Positions 9,588 to 18,167 of a stretch of 64,000 nucleotides of DNA are shown here, one piece after another. The stretch is taken from the NCBI GenBank assembly GCA_963662605.1, contig OY759785.1, forward strand, positions 806,001-870,000, read 5' to 3'. The stretch is from G963662605 sp963662605 (GTDB taxonomy: Bacteria; Bacteroidota; Ignavibacteria; Ignavibacteriales; Ignavibacteriaceae). The notes beneath the pieces are model-generated. The model saw nothing but the letters and a program-made list of their open reading frames with translations, made no database searches and was not told where the DNA came from. Numbering within the stretch: position 1 is the first letter of the stretch; every line of letters starts with the position of its first letter. A program made the translations under genes and the position numbers.

Positions 9588-10796
9588 ATGAAATTCAATT
9601 TAACAAAGGGTTTTAACGCACTCCGCAAGGAACGGATAGAGTACGTTCGTCCCTACACGTATAACACACCCGTAATCATGTCTTCCGAAACCGCGCGTGA
9701 ATTGCGGCAGCTCGGAATAATACTCAATAAAGCGATTCGCTGCATGGCGGAAAACTACCGTGCCTATGTCAAAGTTTTTCCGAGAAGCAAAAGGGAATTG
9801 AAAATTCTTAGGATATGCGATAAGTATCCGTATGCAATCGGCGCGTTCAGGGGGGACTATGTTATTTCAAGAGGAGGGAAAGTAAAAATTGTCGAATTCA
9901 ATGCGCGGCAGCCGTTGAATGGCTATTTTGAAAGCGCATACTTTTATGATATTGCGGCAGAACAGGCTTGCAGGTTAAAGATACAAGGCATTCAAAATTA
10001 TTATGCTGGATTTATTGATTATCTGCACTCATGTATCGGCAATGTCGAGAGAGTCTGTGTCGTTTATGAAACCGCTATGCCTGCCGACAGAAAATTCTAT
10101 CCTGCTATATTTGAAAATGCCGGAATACCCTGCCGCCTTATAAAACTTTCTGAACTGAAACAGAAATCTCATTTACTCAAAAATGCGTGGGTGATTTGTG
10201 AGTTTACTATTGAAGAAATATTCGCGCTGTCCGATGATGTGGTTGAATTACTCGCCCGGCATCAATGCTTGAACTCGCTAAGAGCTGCGCTGCATTCCGG
10301 AAATAAACTTTTCTTTTGCGCATTAAACGATGATGGATTTTTGAAACATACACTTTCGCCGGATGAGATTGCGTTGGTGAAGCGCTACATTGTCCCCACA
10401 TATGTGCGTGGCACAAATCCGGAAATTTGGGCAGATGCAAAAAGAAATAAAGCGAAATATATTCTCAAGCATCAGAATAAAGGAATGTCCGAAGATATTT
10501 ATGTCGGCAAATACACGCCACAGAATGAATGGGAAAGTCTGCTTGCAAGCCGCCGCATCAATAAGATGGTACTACAAAAATTTATTGAGCAAAAGAAGAT
10601 AAAAGGATTTGTCGGTTCCGAATATAGAGAAGACTACGCAACCGGTATATTATTATACTCTGAGCACGGGTTTTATGGTCCCGGACTTTATAGGACGTGT
10701 CACAGTCAGGTGTTTTCCAATAAACTTGAATTCAGAAAAATCGCTCCGTTGGTTTCGGCTTCAAGAAAAGTAATACCGGGGATTACCTATTTGTAG
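9588..10796 (+). CDS. ATP-grasp-like protein of unknown substrate
   Basis: This 402-residue protein shows features of circularly permuted ATP-grasp ligases. RGDYVISRGGKVKIVEFNAR (about 90-109) followed by PLNGY resembles the pre-ATP-grasp/metal-binding stretch in which a dG-x-ivEiNarfp pattern recurs. Later, YILKHQNKGMSEDIYVGKY and MVLQKFIEQ match the ATP-binding lysine strand and the VLQe strand. The usual C-terminal metal ligands are not obvious, so activity is uncertain. It follows the DUF72 gene by 79 bases and is closed by a strong terminator at 10834-10873. An amide-forming ligase acting on an amino acid or small peptide is possible but is only an inference from the fold. Confidence 0.55.
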   Translation: MKFNLTKGFNALRKERIEYVRPYTYNTPVIMSSETARELRQLGIILNKAIRCMAENYRAYVKVFPRSKRELKILRICDKYPYAIGAFRGDYVISRGGKVKIVEFNARQPLNGYFESAYFYDIAAEQACRLKIQGIQNYYAGFIDYLHSCIGNVERVCVVYETAMPADRKFYPAIFENAGIPCRLIKLSELKQKSHLLKNAWVICEFTIEEIFALSDDVVELLARHQCLNSLRAALHSGNKLFFCALNDDGFLKHTLSPDEIALVKRYIVPTYVRGTNPEIWADAKRNKAKYILKHQNKGMSEDIYVGKYTPQNEWESLLASRRINKMVLQKFIEQKKIKGFVGSEYREDYATGILLYSEHGFYGPGLYRTCHSQVFSNKLEFRKIAPLVSASRKVIPGITYL

Positions 10797-10833
10797 AATT
10801 GTGTACGAAGTCGGCGGCGGATTTATTTAATGC

Positions 10834-10873
10834 GACAAAGGATGAAGCAAGCTGCCTCATCCCTTGTCTTTTT
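10834..10873 (+). terminator. Rho-independent terminator
   Basis: A long imperfect stem runs from GACAAAGGATGA (10834-10845) to TCATCCCTTGTC (10857-10868), with an inner GCA/TGC, and is followed by TTTTT. It closes the DUF72/ATP-grasp transcript just before the convergent small gene. Confidence 0.75.
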
Positions 10874-10892
10874 CCGGGAATTGATAAAGTTT

Positions 10893-11219
10893 TTATCTAA
10901 CGCGTTTGTTGTGCTTCTTTATGTAAATATTATCACTGGCGACGTTTTGTTCGGCTCTGATTTTTTGTGCTTCCCGTTCCGTAATTATGCCGTTAGCTTC
11001 GGCTTTGCGTTTATCACGCTCAATTTTTCTTTGTTCGGCACGAAGTGCTCGCGCCTCGCGGCGGGTCAATTGGCCGCTTTTTGCGCCTTGCCGGATTCGC
11101 ACCGCCTGATGTATTTGTCTTTGTGTTATCGCCTGATCCGTAGTTTGAGCGGAAAGCTGGACGGTTACACCGATGCTGAGCAGCAATACAATTAAAATAG
11201 AATTTCTCAGTGAAAACAT
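10893..11219 (-). CDS. Small exported basic repeat protein
   Basis: The ATG at 11217-11219 is chosen because GGAG precedes it by 7 bases and a clean signal peptide follows (MFSLRNSILIVLLLSIG, ending LSAQ). An upstream Met adds eight residues that would weaken the signal. The mature part (about 85 residues) is strongly basic and helical and contains two degenerate repeats, SGQLTRREARALRAEQRKI and ANGIITEREAQKIRAEQN. Each reads as a turn with an acidic/polar loop followed by a helix, reminiscent of EF-hand-like or TerB-like pairs. Similar small periplasmic proteins are common in the Bacteroidota, without a known function. The plus-strand reading of the same DNA looks like a shadow. Confidence 0.75.
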   Translation of the reverse strand: MFSLRNSILIVLLLSIGVTVQLSAQTTDQAITQRQIHQAVRIRQGAKSGQLTRREARALRAEQRKIERDKRKAEANGIITEREAQKIRAEQNVASDNIYIKKHNKRVR

Positions 11220-11392
11220 ATAAGCTCCAAAATTTTTATGCATTCACATATTTGACAGGAAAAACATAATTGTGGTTTAATCACATTTAATTCTATGCGG
11301 AGTTGAAATTGACCGGTCATTTCCTGAAATTAAAATGCAAATAAATGGTTTTATGATAACATATTGTTTCCGTTATGTAAGGTGCCTATAGC

Positions 11393-12883
11393 GTGAATTA
11401 TTTAACATCCATACCATGCGGTGATACGGTTCCATTACATAATCCCCATGCTATTTCCGTTAGTCTTCCGACTATTGCCGATGTTTGCGGTTATGAAGAA
11501 CATACTGAGTCGGTTATGCGCAAGCTTAAATCCGCTTATCCCCGATTCCGGAGAAGTCAGTATGTAAATATGGTGGTGGATTACGTTAAGCGGCAAAAAG
11601 GCCTGCCGGAAAGCTATGATCTCATTCCGGTATGCTCTAAATCGGCAGTGGAATTGATAAGCAGGATTACGCAGATAGAACTTGAATGGTATGCCGTTGA
11701 CGACCTATGTTTTATTCAGGTTAATCACGACTCGCCCCATAGCCCCACAATTAAATCAATCATTCAAAATATTGGTCTCATTCCCTCATCCAGAAGAGCC
11801 GAGCATTTTCTGTTTACTCATTCGGTTATAGACGTGAAGTTTGATGAGATAAAGGAAACGGTTTCTCCTTCGCTCAAAATCCGGGAGAAGCTGGCGGGTG
11901 CTTATCAAAACACGGCGGCGGACAATATCTATCTTTGCAATACGGGCATGAATGCAATTTACTCGGCGTTTGAAGGAGTACGAAGAATTCAGAAGCGGCA
12001 CGGCAGAAATATTTTTGTGCAGCTCGGCTGGTTGTATTTAGACACTATGGAAATTATTGCAAAGTACGGCGATGAAAAATATGTGATACAAAATGTCGGC
12101 AGCATGGAAGACCTTGCAGCATGGCTTACGCTACACGGTGCTGAAGTCGCGGGCGTAATTACCGAAGTGCCGTTGAATCCGCAAATAAAAGTTTTTGACC
12201 TTCCGCGTCTGTCGCAGTTGGCTACGCAATATAGTTTCCCGGTAATCATTGATGCAACGATGGGCACGCCGTATAATGTAGAAACTATAGAATATTCAGA
12301 CATCGTTGTTGAAAGCCTCACTAAATTTGCCTCCGGTAATGCCGACCTTCTGATGGGAGCGGTGATTGTCAAGAATAACAACAGACTTCCGGAAGATATA
12401 AATCAGGAATTGCCTGCAATTGTTGAAACTCCATTCGTCAGTGACATCGAGAGACTCGCGTTCAGTATAGATGGATATGAAAAAAGAGTACGAGCCATCG
12501 CATCTAATACGGCGCAGCTTATCAATGAGTTGAATAAACAAAAACACATTGCGCAACTTCTTTCGGTTTTGGAAAAGGATTCAATTGAAAATTTCAGGAA
12601 GATAAGTAAAAGCGAGAACTGCATTCCGGGAGTTATCTCTATTGTGTTTGATAAAGAGCTGAAGTATTACTATGACAGAATGAGGCTGCCGAAAGGACCG
12701 AGCTTCGGTACGGATTTTACTCTCGCGATGCCGTACATCTATCTTGCGCATTATGAATTGATACAGTCCGCCGAAGGCAGAAAGAAACTTGCCGATATCA
12801 ATTTACATCCTGAATTGCTGCGGGTGAGCGTTGGAACAGAGGATATTAGCGAATTGGTTCGAATTTTTACTGAAGTAGTTTAG
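11393..12883 (+). CDS. Cys/Met-metabolism type PLP-dependent enzyme
   Basis: This 496-residue protein uses a GTG start preceded by AAGGTG. The first ~170 residues are not typical of the family. From about 180 it follows the cystathionine gamma-synthase-like type I fold: NIYLCNTGMNAIYSAFEGVR (the cofactor-phosphate loop), VAGVITEVPLNPQIKV, PVIIDATMGTPYN (Asp binding the pyridine nitrogen) and SDIVVESLTKFASG, in which Lys is the expected Schiff-base residue. The long N-terminal extension and the SLTKF motif (commonly S-x-T-K) set it apart from standard MetB/MetC enzymes. A bidirectional terminator follows. The substrate is not predictable from sequence. Confidence 0.8.
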   Translation: MNYLTSIPCGDTVPLHNPHAISVSLPTIADVCGYEEHTESVMRKLKSAYPRFRRSQYVNMVVDYVKRQKGLPESYDLIPVCSKSAVELISRITQIELEWYAVDDLCFIQVNHDSPHSPTIKSIIQNIGLIPSSRRAEHFLFTHSVIDVKFDEIKETVSPSLKIREKLAGAYQNTAADNIYLCNTGMNAIYSAFEGVRRIQKRHGRNIFVQLGWLYLDTMEIIAKYGDEKYVIQNVGSMEDLAAWLTLHGAEVAGVITEVPLNPQIKVFDLPRLSQLATQYSFPVIIDATMGTPYNVETIEYSDIVVESLTKFASGNADLLMGAVIVKNNNRLPEDINQELPAIVETPFVSDIERLAFSIDGYEKRVRAIASNTAQLINELNKQKHIAQLLSVLEKDSIENFRKISKSENCIPGVISIVFDKELKYYYDRMRLPKGPSFGTDFTLAMPYIYLAHYELIQSAEGRKKLADINLHPELLRVSVGTEDISELVRIFTEVV

Positions 12884-12915
12884 ATAGTCTTTATAATGGG
12901 CTTGAAGAATATTAA

Positions 12916-12946
12916 AGAGCCGTCCCCTCGGGACGGCTCTCTATTT
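12916..12946. terminator. Bidirectional terminator between convergent genes
   Basis: AGAGCCGTCC (12916-12925) and GGACGGCTCT (12931-12940) form a perfect 10-bp stem with a 5-nt loop. CTATTTT follows on the plus strand and TTTAAT on the minus strand. It lies between the PLP gene and mgsA. Confidence 0.85.
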
Positions 12947-12957
12947 TAAACGAGGGG

Positions 12958-13419
12958 TTAATCCCATTTGATTTTACGTTTTTGATAGGTTTCGTAATCC
13001 GGAATCTGCCGTTCATACTCTTCATCCATCAGGCTTGAAGAAATGATAAAGTCGGCGCTTGACCGGTTGCTCGCGACCGGGATATTCCAAACTACCGCCA
13101 TGCGCAGCAGCGCTTTTACATCCGAATCATGCGGCTGCGGTTCAAGCGGATCCCAAAAGAATATCATGAAGTCTATTTCAAAGCTTGCAATCTTGGCTCC
13201 AATCTGCTGATCGCCTCCAAGCGGACCGCTTTGAAATCTGGTGACCGGAACGCCGATAAGCTCGCTGATCGCTCCGCCCGTTGTTCCTGTTGCAAATAAA
13301 TTATGCTTCGCCAGTAATGCTTTGTTATATTTAACCCATTCTAATAAATCACGTTTTTTATTATCATGCGCCACGAGGGCGATATTTTTCTTTTTCGACA
13401 TGTGAATTGTCTTATTCAT
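12958..13419 (-). CDS. mgsA: Methylglyoxal synthase
   Basis: This enzyme converts dihydroxyacetone phosphate to methylglyoxal and phosphate in the cytoplasm, a bypass of lower glycolysis under phosphate limitation. The start is set at 13419 (MNKTIHMSKKKN), which has AAGG six bases upstream and gives 153 residues, close to the 152 of E. coli MgsA. The open frame extends 65 codons further upstream, but that peptide does not resemble the family. Key residues are present: ALVAHDNKK near the N-terminus, SGPLGGDQQIGA with the catalytic Asp at 70, and DPLEPQPHDSDVKALLR with His97 and Asp100. The C-terminal DYETYQKRKI is also as expected. It is transcribed alone. Confidence 0.96.
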   Translation of the reverse strand: MNKTIHMSKKKNIALVAHDNKKRDLLEWVKYNKALLAKHNLFATGTTGGAISELIGVPVTRFQSGPLGGDQQIGAKIASFEIDFMIFFWDPLEPQPHDSDVKALLRMAVVWNIPVASNRSSADFIISSSLMDEEYERQIPDYETYQKRKIKWD

Positions 13420-13676
13420 AACCATCCTTAAAATTATTAGTTGGCAACAGTAATATAACGCAAAAAATGTTATCCGTTTTATTGTATAAAACGATTGACC
13501 CTGCTTAATTTTTGGATATGTAAAGAGAATATTAAGAATTGGCGCGGAAAAGACAGAGTGCAAAGTGCAATATTTGATTTCAGTGCTCCACTTCTTATAT
13601 TTCATAATAAACATTAAGCAAATAGGAATGACTTCATTGGGAGCAAAAAGCCTGAAGCGGCCGGAACGGCTGTTAC

Positions 13677-14477
13677 ATGGAAAATAAAACTATTGAGTGC
13701 CGGATTTGCGGCGCACAGTCTGATAAAGTTTTTGATGCGCGAATAATGAGTATTCATAATATTTCATATTATCATTGTTCAAATTGCGGCTTTCTTCAAA
13801 CAGAAAAACCATATTGGTTAGGTGAAGCTTATAGTGAGTCCATTAATTGTTCCGATACGGGATTAGTACGTCGGAATCTGCTTTTTTCAGGCGTTACGGC
13901 AGTTATTTTATATCTGTTTTTTGGTAAAAAAGGCACCTTTCTCGATTATGCCGGAGGGTATGGACTTTTTGTCAGGTTGATGAGGGATATTGGGTTCGAT
14001 TTTTATTGGGATGACCAGTATACTCCAAATCTAATAGCAAAGGGATTTGAATATAAACCCGGAATGCCGGTTGACCTTGTAACAATGTATGAGGTATTTG
14101 AACACTTTGCAGATCCTATTACAGAGATCGAAAAAGTAATGAAGATTTCGAAAAATATGCTCTTTACTACCGAACTGCTTCCTGAAGTTCTGCCCCGGCC
14201 GGAGGAGTGGTGGTATTTCGGTCTCGATCACGGCCAGCATATAGCATTTTACTCACGTAAGACACTTGAATTCATCGCTAAGAAATACGGATTGAATTTT
14301 TATACGAACGGCAAAATGCATCTGATAACTACAAAAAAAATCAATCCTGTTCTGTATAAATTTTTTGCAACAATTCCCGGCGGTATTACTGCGAGTATTA
14401 TGAAGCTGCTGCTGCGGTCAAAAACATGGGATGATAATCTAAAAATGAAAAATAAGAAAGCAGAGACATCCGCGTGA
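13677..14477 (+). CDS. Class I SAM-dependent methyltransferase with N-terminal zinc ribbon
   Basis: The 266-residue protein begins with CRICG and YHCSNCGFLQ (two CxxC pairs, residues about 8-11 and 33-37), a probable zinc-binding knuckle. The SAM-binding core follows: GTFLDYAGGYGLFVRLM (motif I), then VDLVTMYEVFEHFADP as the acidic/post-I region typical of Methyltransf_23-like enzymes. The end is basic. It sits 18 bases upstream of a glycosyltransferase gene and is likely in one operon with it, which suggests methylation of a sugar or a surface-glycan intermediate. The substrate is unknown. Confidence 0.82.
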   Translation: MENKTIECRICGAQSDKVFDARIMSIHNISYYHCSNCGFLQTEKPYWLGEAYSESINCSDTGLVRRNLLFSGVTAVILYLFFGKKGTFLDYAGGYGLFVRLMRDIGFDFYWDDQYTPNLIAKGFEYKPGMPVDLVTMYEVFEHFADPITEIEKVMKISKNMLFTTELLPEVLPRPEEWWYFGLDHGQHIAFYSRKTLEFIAKKYGLNFYTNGKMHLITTKKINPVLYKFFATIPGGITASIMKLLLRSKTWDDNLKMKNKKAETSA

Positions 14478-14495
14478 GATATGCAGGAGTATATT

Positions 14496-15452
14496 ATGGA
14501 TGTTGAACAGTTTGACATTCCGGTAGTTTTTATCGTCTTTAACCGGCCCCACACCACCCGAAAAGTATTTGATGTCATTAAAAAGATTAACCCCAAACAG
14601 CTTTTTATAATTGCCGACGGTGCAAGAAACGAAGCGGAAAAAAATCTGTGCGATGAGGTGCGGAGCATAGTTTCCTCAATAGATCCGCGTTGTGAAGTCC
14701 ATAAAAATTTCGCTGACACAAATCTTGGCTGTAGGAAGCGAATAAACACAGGGATATCCTGGGTTTTTGAGCATGTGGATAAAGCAATATTTCTGGAGGA
14801 TGACTGCCTGCCCGACACGAGTTTTTTTCAATACTGCAAAGAACTGCTCGAAAAGTATGAAGATAATCCCGGGGTTGTTATGATATCGGGTGATAAAATT
14901 CACCAGGAACTTTCTTCGGGTGAACAGAGCTACTATTTTTCTTCTTTTAATCATATTTGGGGTTGGGCAACGTGGCGCCGGGTATGGGAGCAGCATGATA
15001 CTGAAATGAAAGACTGGCCTTCTCTCAAACAAACATCTTTACTTACCAGAATAATGCTCGGGGATAAAAAAGCCGTTGCGTTTTGGAAATCAAGATTGCA
15101 GAAAGGATATAGTGGGATAACTAATACATGGGATTATCAACTACAGTTTACCAGCTGGAAAATTAACGGACTTACCATCATCCCTGCCAAAAACCTTATT
15201 AGCAACATAGGTATCTATGATGAATTTGCGACTCATCAAAGTCAGGCAAATTTAGGATATGAGACAAAGAGCAGCACACTTGAATTTCCACTTGCTCATC
15301 CGGAAGTTGTTGAACGTGATACGGCAAATGATTTAAAAGAAATGCGCATGTACTATCGCCTTTCTTTTTTAGAAAATCTCAGTCGCTTTTTACGCATAAT
15401 CGGCATTGAGCCAGGCAAGCTGAGGAAAGCTCTGCGAAAAGTCATTAAATAA
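14496..15452 (+). CDS. Family 2-type glycosyltransferase
   Basis: The ATG at 14496 is favoured over the one at 14481 because AGGAG lies seven bases before it. The protein of 318 residues opens with IPVVFIVFNRPHTTRKVF, the GT-A nucleotide-binding start, then IIADGARN, CRKRINTGISW and the metal-binding motif LEDDCLP. NHIWGWATWRRVWEQ and NTWDYQL are shared by glycosyltransferases annotated as hemolytic protein HlpA-like. It follows the methyltransferase in a likely operon for surface-glycan synthesis. Donor and acceptor are not known. Confidence 0.85.
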   Translation: MDVEQFDIPVVFIVFNRPHTTRKVFDVIKKINPKQLFIIADGARNEAEKNLCDEVRSIVSSIDPRCEVHKNFADTNLGCRKRINTGISWVFEHVDKAIFLEDDCLPDTSFFQYCKELLEKYEDNPGVVMISGDKIHQELSSGEQSYYFSSFNHIWGWATWRRVWEQHDTEMKDWPSLKQTSLLTRIMLGDKKAVAFWKSRLQKGYSGITNTWDYQLQFTSWKINGLTIIPAKNLISNIGIYDEFATHQSQANLGYETKSSTLEFPLAHPEVVERDTANDLKEMRMYYRLSFLENLSRFLRIIGIEPGKLRKALRKVIK

Positions 15453-15505
15453 CAAAATGTAAACCGGATCTTATTCATTTTTATAACAATATTGTTAGGA
15501 TGTAT

Positions 15506-15907
15506 ATGCTTAAAAATTTCTTTAAAGAGTTCAAGACCTTCGCTATGAAGGGAAATGTTATTGACATGGCCGTCGGTATAATTATCGGTGCCGCGTTCGG
15601 TAAAATTGTTACCTCGATGGTTACTGATATTCTCATGCCGCCGCTCGGTATGCTTATGGGCGGTGTTGATTTTGGCGACAAAGTTTTGGTTATCAAACAG
15701 GCTAATGCGGCCATGGGTGTTAAAGAAGTCGCACTCAGATACGGTCTCTTTATTAATCAATGCATTGATTTCGTTATTGTAGCGTTCGCAATATTTCTCG
15801 TAATCAAGATGCTGAATAAACTGAAGAAAGAAGAAGCTGCCGCTCCGGCCAAGCCGAATCAGAGTGAGGTTTTACTTGCCGAGATTAGAGATTTACTAAA
15901 GAAATAA
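15506..15907 (+). CDS. mscL: Large-conductance mechanosensitive channel MscL
   Basis: A homopentameric inner-membrane channel that opens under turgor to release solutes. The start at 15506 has AGGA five bases upstream; an in-frame ATG at 15500 adds two residues. The protein shows the family layout: N-terminal amphipathic helix (LKNFFKEFKTFAMKG), TM1 with NVIDMAVGIIIGAAFGKIV (pore-lining glycines), the loop PPLGMLMGGVDF, TM2 (IDFVIVAFAIFLVIKMLNKL) and a C-terminal helix EVLLAEIRDLLKK. The length (133) is typical. It is followed at once by a strong terminator. Confidence 0.97.
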   Translation: MLKNFFKEFKTFAMKGNVIDMAVGIIIGAAFGKIVTSMVTDILMPPLGMLMGGVDFGDKVLVIKQANAAMGVKEVALRYGLFINQCIDFVIVAFAIFLVIKMLNKLKKEEAAAPAKPNQSEVLLAEIRDLLKK

Positions 15908-15917
15908 ATTGATTGTA

Positions 15918-15949
15918 GGGCGGAATTAATTTCCGCCCGAATATTTTTC
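15918..15949 (+). terminator. Rho-independent terminator of mscL
   Basis: GGGCGGAA (15918-15925) pairs with TTCCGCCC (15931-15938) around a 5-nt loop, followed by GAATATTTTT. It starts 10 bases after the mscL stop. Confidence 0.85.
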
Positions 15950-15954
15950 CTTCC

Positions 15955-16068
15955 ATGTCGTCCCGATGGGACTCTGAATATTTGACTGATTCTTTTACCC
16001 CGGATTAAAATCTCTACCCGCCGCAGGCGTGGCGGGGCTACAAATATTCCGTCGCTATGCGACGTCGC
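15955..16068 (+). repeat. Dispersed intergenic repeat, copy A
   Basis: The module begins with ATGTCGTCCCGATGGGACTC, continues through TTTACCCCGGATTAAAAT and GGCGTGGCGGGGCTACAAA, and ends in CCGTCGCTATGCGACGTCG. Parts recur at 16217-16269 and 16721-16758 and, inverted, at 21771-21846. Similar GC-rich palindromic intergenic repeats are common in FCB genomes. No coding content. Confidence 0.75.
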
Positions 16069-16076
16069 ACAGGTGG

Positions 16077-16187
16077 GTCATCGAGTAGAGGCTGTATTAA
16101 ATTCGGTAGTATGACTCAGATAACCCGGATTTCCACATATCGCTTTTTATAAAAATGATTTATGATACAGCCTCGTATCGAGATGAC
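16077..16187. repeat. Inverted-repeat module of the GTCATC type
   Basis: GTCATCGAGTAGAGGCTGTAT (16077-16097) is matched by an inverted, slightly longer arm at 16165-16187 (ATACAGCCTCGTATCGAGATGAC). The AT-rich interior has no open frame. A related GTCATCTCGA...TCGATGAC pair occurs at 21915-21981. Confidence 0.65.
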
Positions 16188-16216
16188 TTTTAGCAGCACC
16201 ATATGAATAAGATCCT

Positions 16217-16269
16217 ATGTCGTCCCAATGGGACTCTGATTTATTTTTCTGCGTTTACCCCGGATTAAA
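16217..16269 (+). repeat. Dispersed intergenic repeat, copy B (first half)
   Basis: This repeats the 5' half of copy A with few changes: ATGTCGTCCCAATGGGACTC, then TTTACCCCGGATTAAAG. The second half is missing here; a matching second half is found at 16721-16758, as if the copy had been split by the sequence in between. Confidence 0.7.
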
Positions 16270-16321
16270 GAGTGTGTTGTAGAACTCTTCGTGTTTGGTT
16301 TACACCTTCTGTAGCAACACC

Positions 16322-16683
16322 GAACTCACCCTCGCCACCTGAATTCAAACAAATTTTTCATCTTCGGGCTCTTCCCTCTCTTGCCAAGAGAGGCAATGCT
16401 GTCAACTTAAGAGAAAACACAATAAAAATCATTATGCTGATAAAAGCCAGCATGTCATTCCGTTCGCAGAATGCCGTGCAGAATCCGTCGGTAGACGGAT
16501 ATCCGGAATCCATTTTGCCTTCAGTTGATTTTAGCCTGGATTCCGTATAAATCTGACGGACTACACCATCCTCTTCGATCTATATCCTCTCGTCAGATTT
16601 TACGGAATGACAAGCAAATCCTTAAGTTGACCGCATTGCTTGGTAAGCCTGCCCGCCGAAGGCGTGGAGAGGGGGGTGAGTTC
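16322..16683. repeat. Four-level nested inverted repeats
   Basis: Four inverted pairs sit one inside another: GAACTCACCC (16322-16331) with 16674-16683; a 19-bp arm at 16393-16411 with 16621-16639 (one mismatch, GCAATGC...CAACTTAAG); TGTCATTCCGT (16453-16463) with 16602-16612; and CCGTA plus AAATCTGACG (16543-16558) with 16591-16605. The TGTCATTCCG type is a familiar bacterial palindromic repeat. The open frames here are not gene-like. Confidence 0.75.
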
Positions 16684-16720
16684 ACTTTAAAAATATACTT
16701 ATGCAACAGACTCCAAACTC

Positions 16721-16758
16721 CGGAGCTACAATCATACCGTCACTACGCGACTTCGAAA
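16721..16758 (+). repeat. Dispersed intergenic repeat, copy C (second half)
   Basis: CGGAGCTACAATCATACCGT followed by CACTACGCGACTTCG matches the 3' half of copy A, with the same gapped CCGTC.CTA.GCGAC core. It lies just before the end of the rseP gene. Confidence 0.65.
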
Positions 16759-16779
16759 TAAGGAGGCTGCAACTTAACC

Positions 16780-18156
16780 TTACAGACCCTTAAAATCATT
16801 ATATATAATAAATGCCATCAGCGCGAACAGCAGGTACATACCCACGTTCTGAATGGCTAACTTCACTTTCAGCGAGATCTCGCGTTTCAATATTCTCTCT
16901 ATAATAATCATCACAAGATGACCACCGTCCAAGGCCGGAATCGGAAGGATGTTCAGTATTGCCAGACTCAAACTCAGCAAGCCGATGAACATAATAAAAC
17001 TTGCAAGTCCGTTATCAGCAGAGCGTGCAGCGTATTGAGCAATCTTTATCGGGCCGCCGAAAGCCTTACCGAAAGCCATTTGTCCGAATATAACGCGCTT
17101 TAACATAACGAATGTTAATTCTGTCGTGCGTGATACATCGGATAATCCAAGTCTGAATGATTCGAAGATACCGTTTTTCTGAACGACTGTCTCACCGAAG
17201 AACGCATAACCGAGCACAATACCTATCTTACCATCTTTGCCCGGAACAGCGGTTGTCACAACCGTATCTTTTCCGCGAAGCAGTTTTACCGATATGGCTT
17301 TTTCTTTCGAAGCTGAAATTTTTGCTATAGTTTGTGGTACCGAAACAATCGGCATGTTGTCAATTGCAAGTAAAACGTCGCTTGCTTTTAAACCCGCAGA
17401 GTCAGCCGGTGATTTTTTTAACACATCGCCGACAACCGGTTTTAATTTTTCCGATAATAAAAACACTTCTTTTGATTCGTCAGCCGGGACTAATTTGCGC
17501 GGCACTTGCAAAGCCATGTCTTTTCCGTCTCTTTTAATATTGACGGAAAAATCCTTGCCCATACCGTTTACATAAAATTCGGCGCGGACATCTTCCCAGT
17601 ATTGAACGGGTGCATTGTTGATGTTGACAATTTTATCACCTGTTCTGAATCCGGCTTTGAATGCCGAACTGCTTGAATCAACAATACCGATAGTGGTTGT
17701 CTTTGTAAGGTGTTTGCCGATAAAATAATTGCTGCCCCAGAAAACGCCGATTGCAAGAAGCAGGTTCATGATAACGCCTGCGGTAATGACAAAGATTTTT
17801 TTCGGTGTCGTTCCGGCTCTGAATTCCCATGGCTGTGGTTCGGTAGCCGCAAAGGAAACGTCGCCGCTTTCATCAATCATACCTGCAATTTTAACATAGC
17901 CGCCTAACGGCAGAAGACAGAGGCGGTAATCGGTGTTGCCTTCACCGTCAAAATCTTTAGGTAGTTCGCCAAATGTAAAACCCAATAATTTATTCCACCC
18001 GAACAGCCGCTTGCCGAATCCGACGGAAAATGCATCTACGCGCATCTTGCTCAGCTTTGCAGCGGCAAAATGCCCGAACTCATGCACAATAACCAGCACG
18101 CCAATGGCAATAATGAAATAGCCGGTTGTTGTTAAAAACTCTACTACTTTTTCCAT
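16780..18156 (-). CDS. rseP: RIP site-2 metalloprotease RseP
   Basis: An inner-membrane zinc protease that cuts anti-sigma factors and signal-peptide remnants within the membrane. The 458 residues show a first TM helix ending in the zinc motif VIVHEFGHF (His25, Glu26, His29), two PDZ-type domains (about 160-330; RTGDKIVNINNAPVQYWED and SAGLKASDVLLAIDNMPI), and a C-terminal TM pair with NILPIPALDGGHL supplying the third ligand Asp. It is last in a minus-strand operon, 11 bases after dxr, the usual dxr-rseP order. The ECF/anti-sigma pair at 38.8-40.8 kb is a conceivable substrate system, but this is not shown. Confidence 0.96.
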   Translation of the reverse strand: MEKVVEFLTTTGYFIIAIGVLVIVHEFGHFAAAKLSKMRVDAFSVGFGKRLFGWNKLLGFTFGELPKDFDGEGNTDYRLCLLPLGGYVKIAGMIDESGDVSFAATEPQPWEFRAGTTPKKIFVITAGVIMNLLLAIGVFWGSNYFIGKHLTKTTTIGIVDSSSSAFKAGFRTGDKIVNINNAPVQYWEDVRAEFYVNGMGKDFSVNIKRDGKDMALQVPRKLVPADESKEVFLLSEKLKPVVGDVLKKSPADSAGLKASDVLLAIDNMPIVSVPQTIAKISASKEKAISVKLLRGKDTVVTTAVPGKDGKIGIVLGYAFFGETVVQKNGIFESFRLGLSDVSRTTELTFVMLKRVIFGQMAFGKAFGGPIKIAQYAARSADNGLASFIMFIGLLSLSLAILNILPIPALDGGHLVMIIIERILKREISLKVKLAIQNVGMYLLFALMAFIIYNDFKGL

Positions 18157-18167
18157 CTAAATCCTTT

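Noticed and set aside
10830..11195. 121-codon plus-strand frame after the ATP-grasp gene
   Set aside because: It begins inside a terminator hairpin and is antisense to the small exported protein, which has a better start, Shine-Dalgarno and signal peptide.
16272..16761. Two plus-strand frames (92 and 78 codons)
   Set aside because: They lie wholly inside nested inverted repeats and have no protein-like composition.
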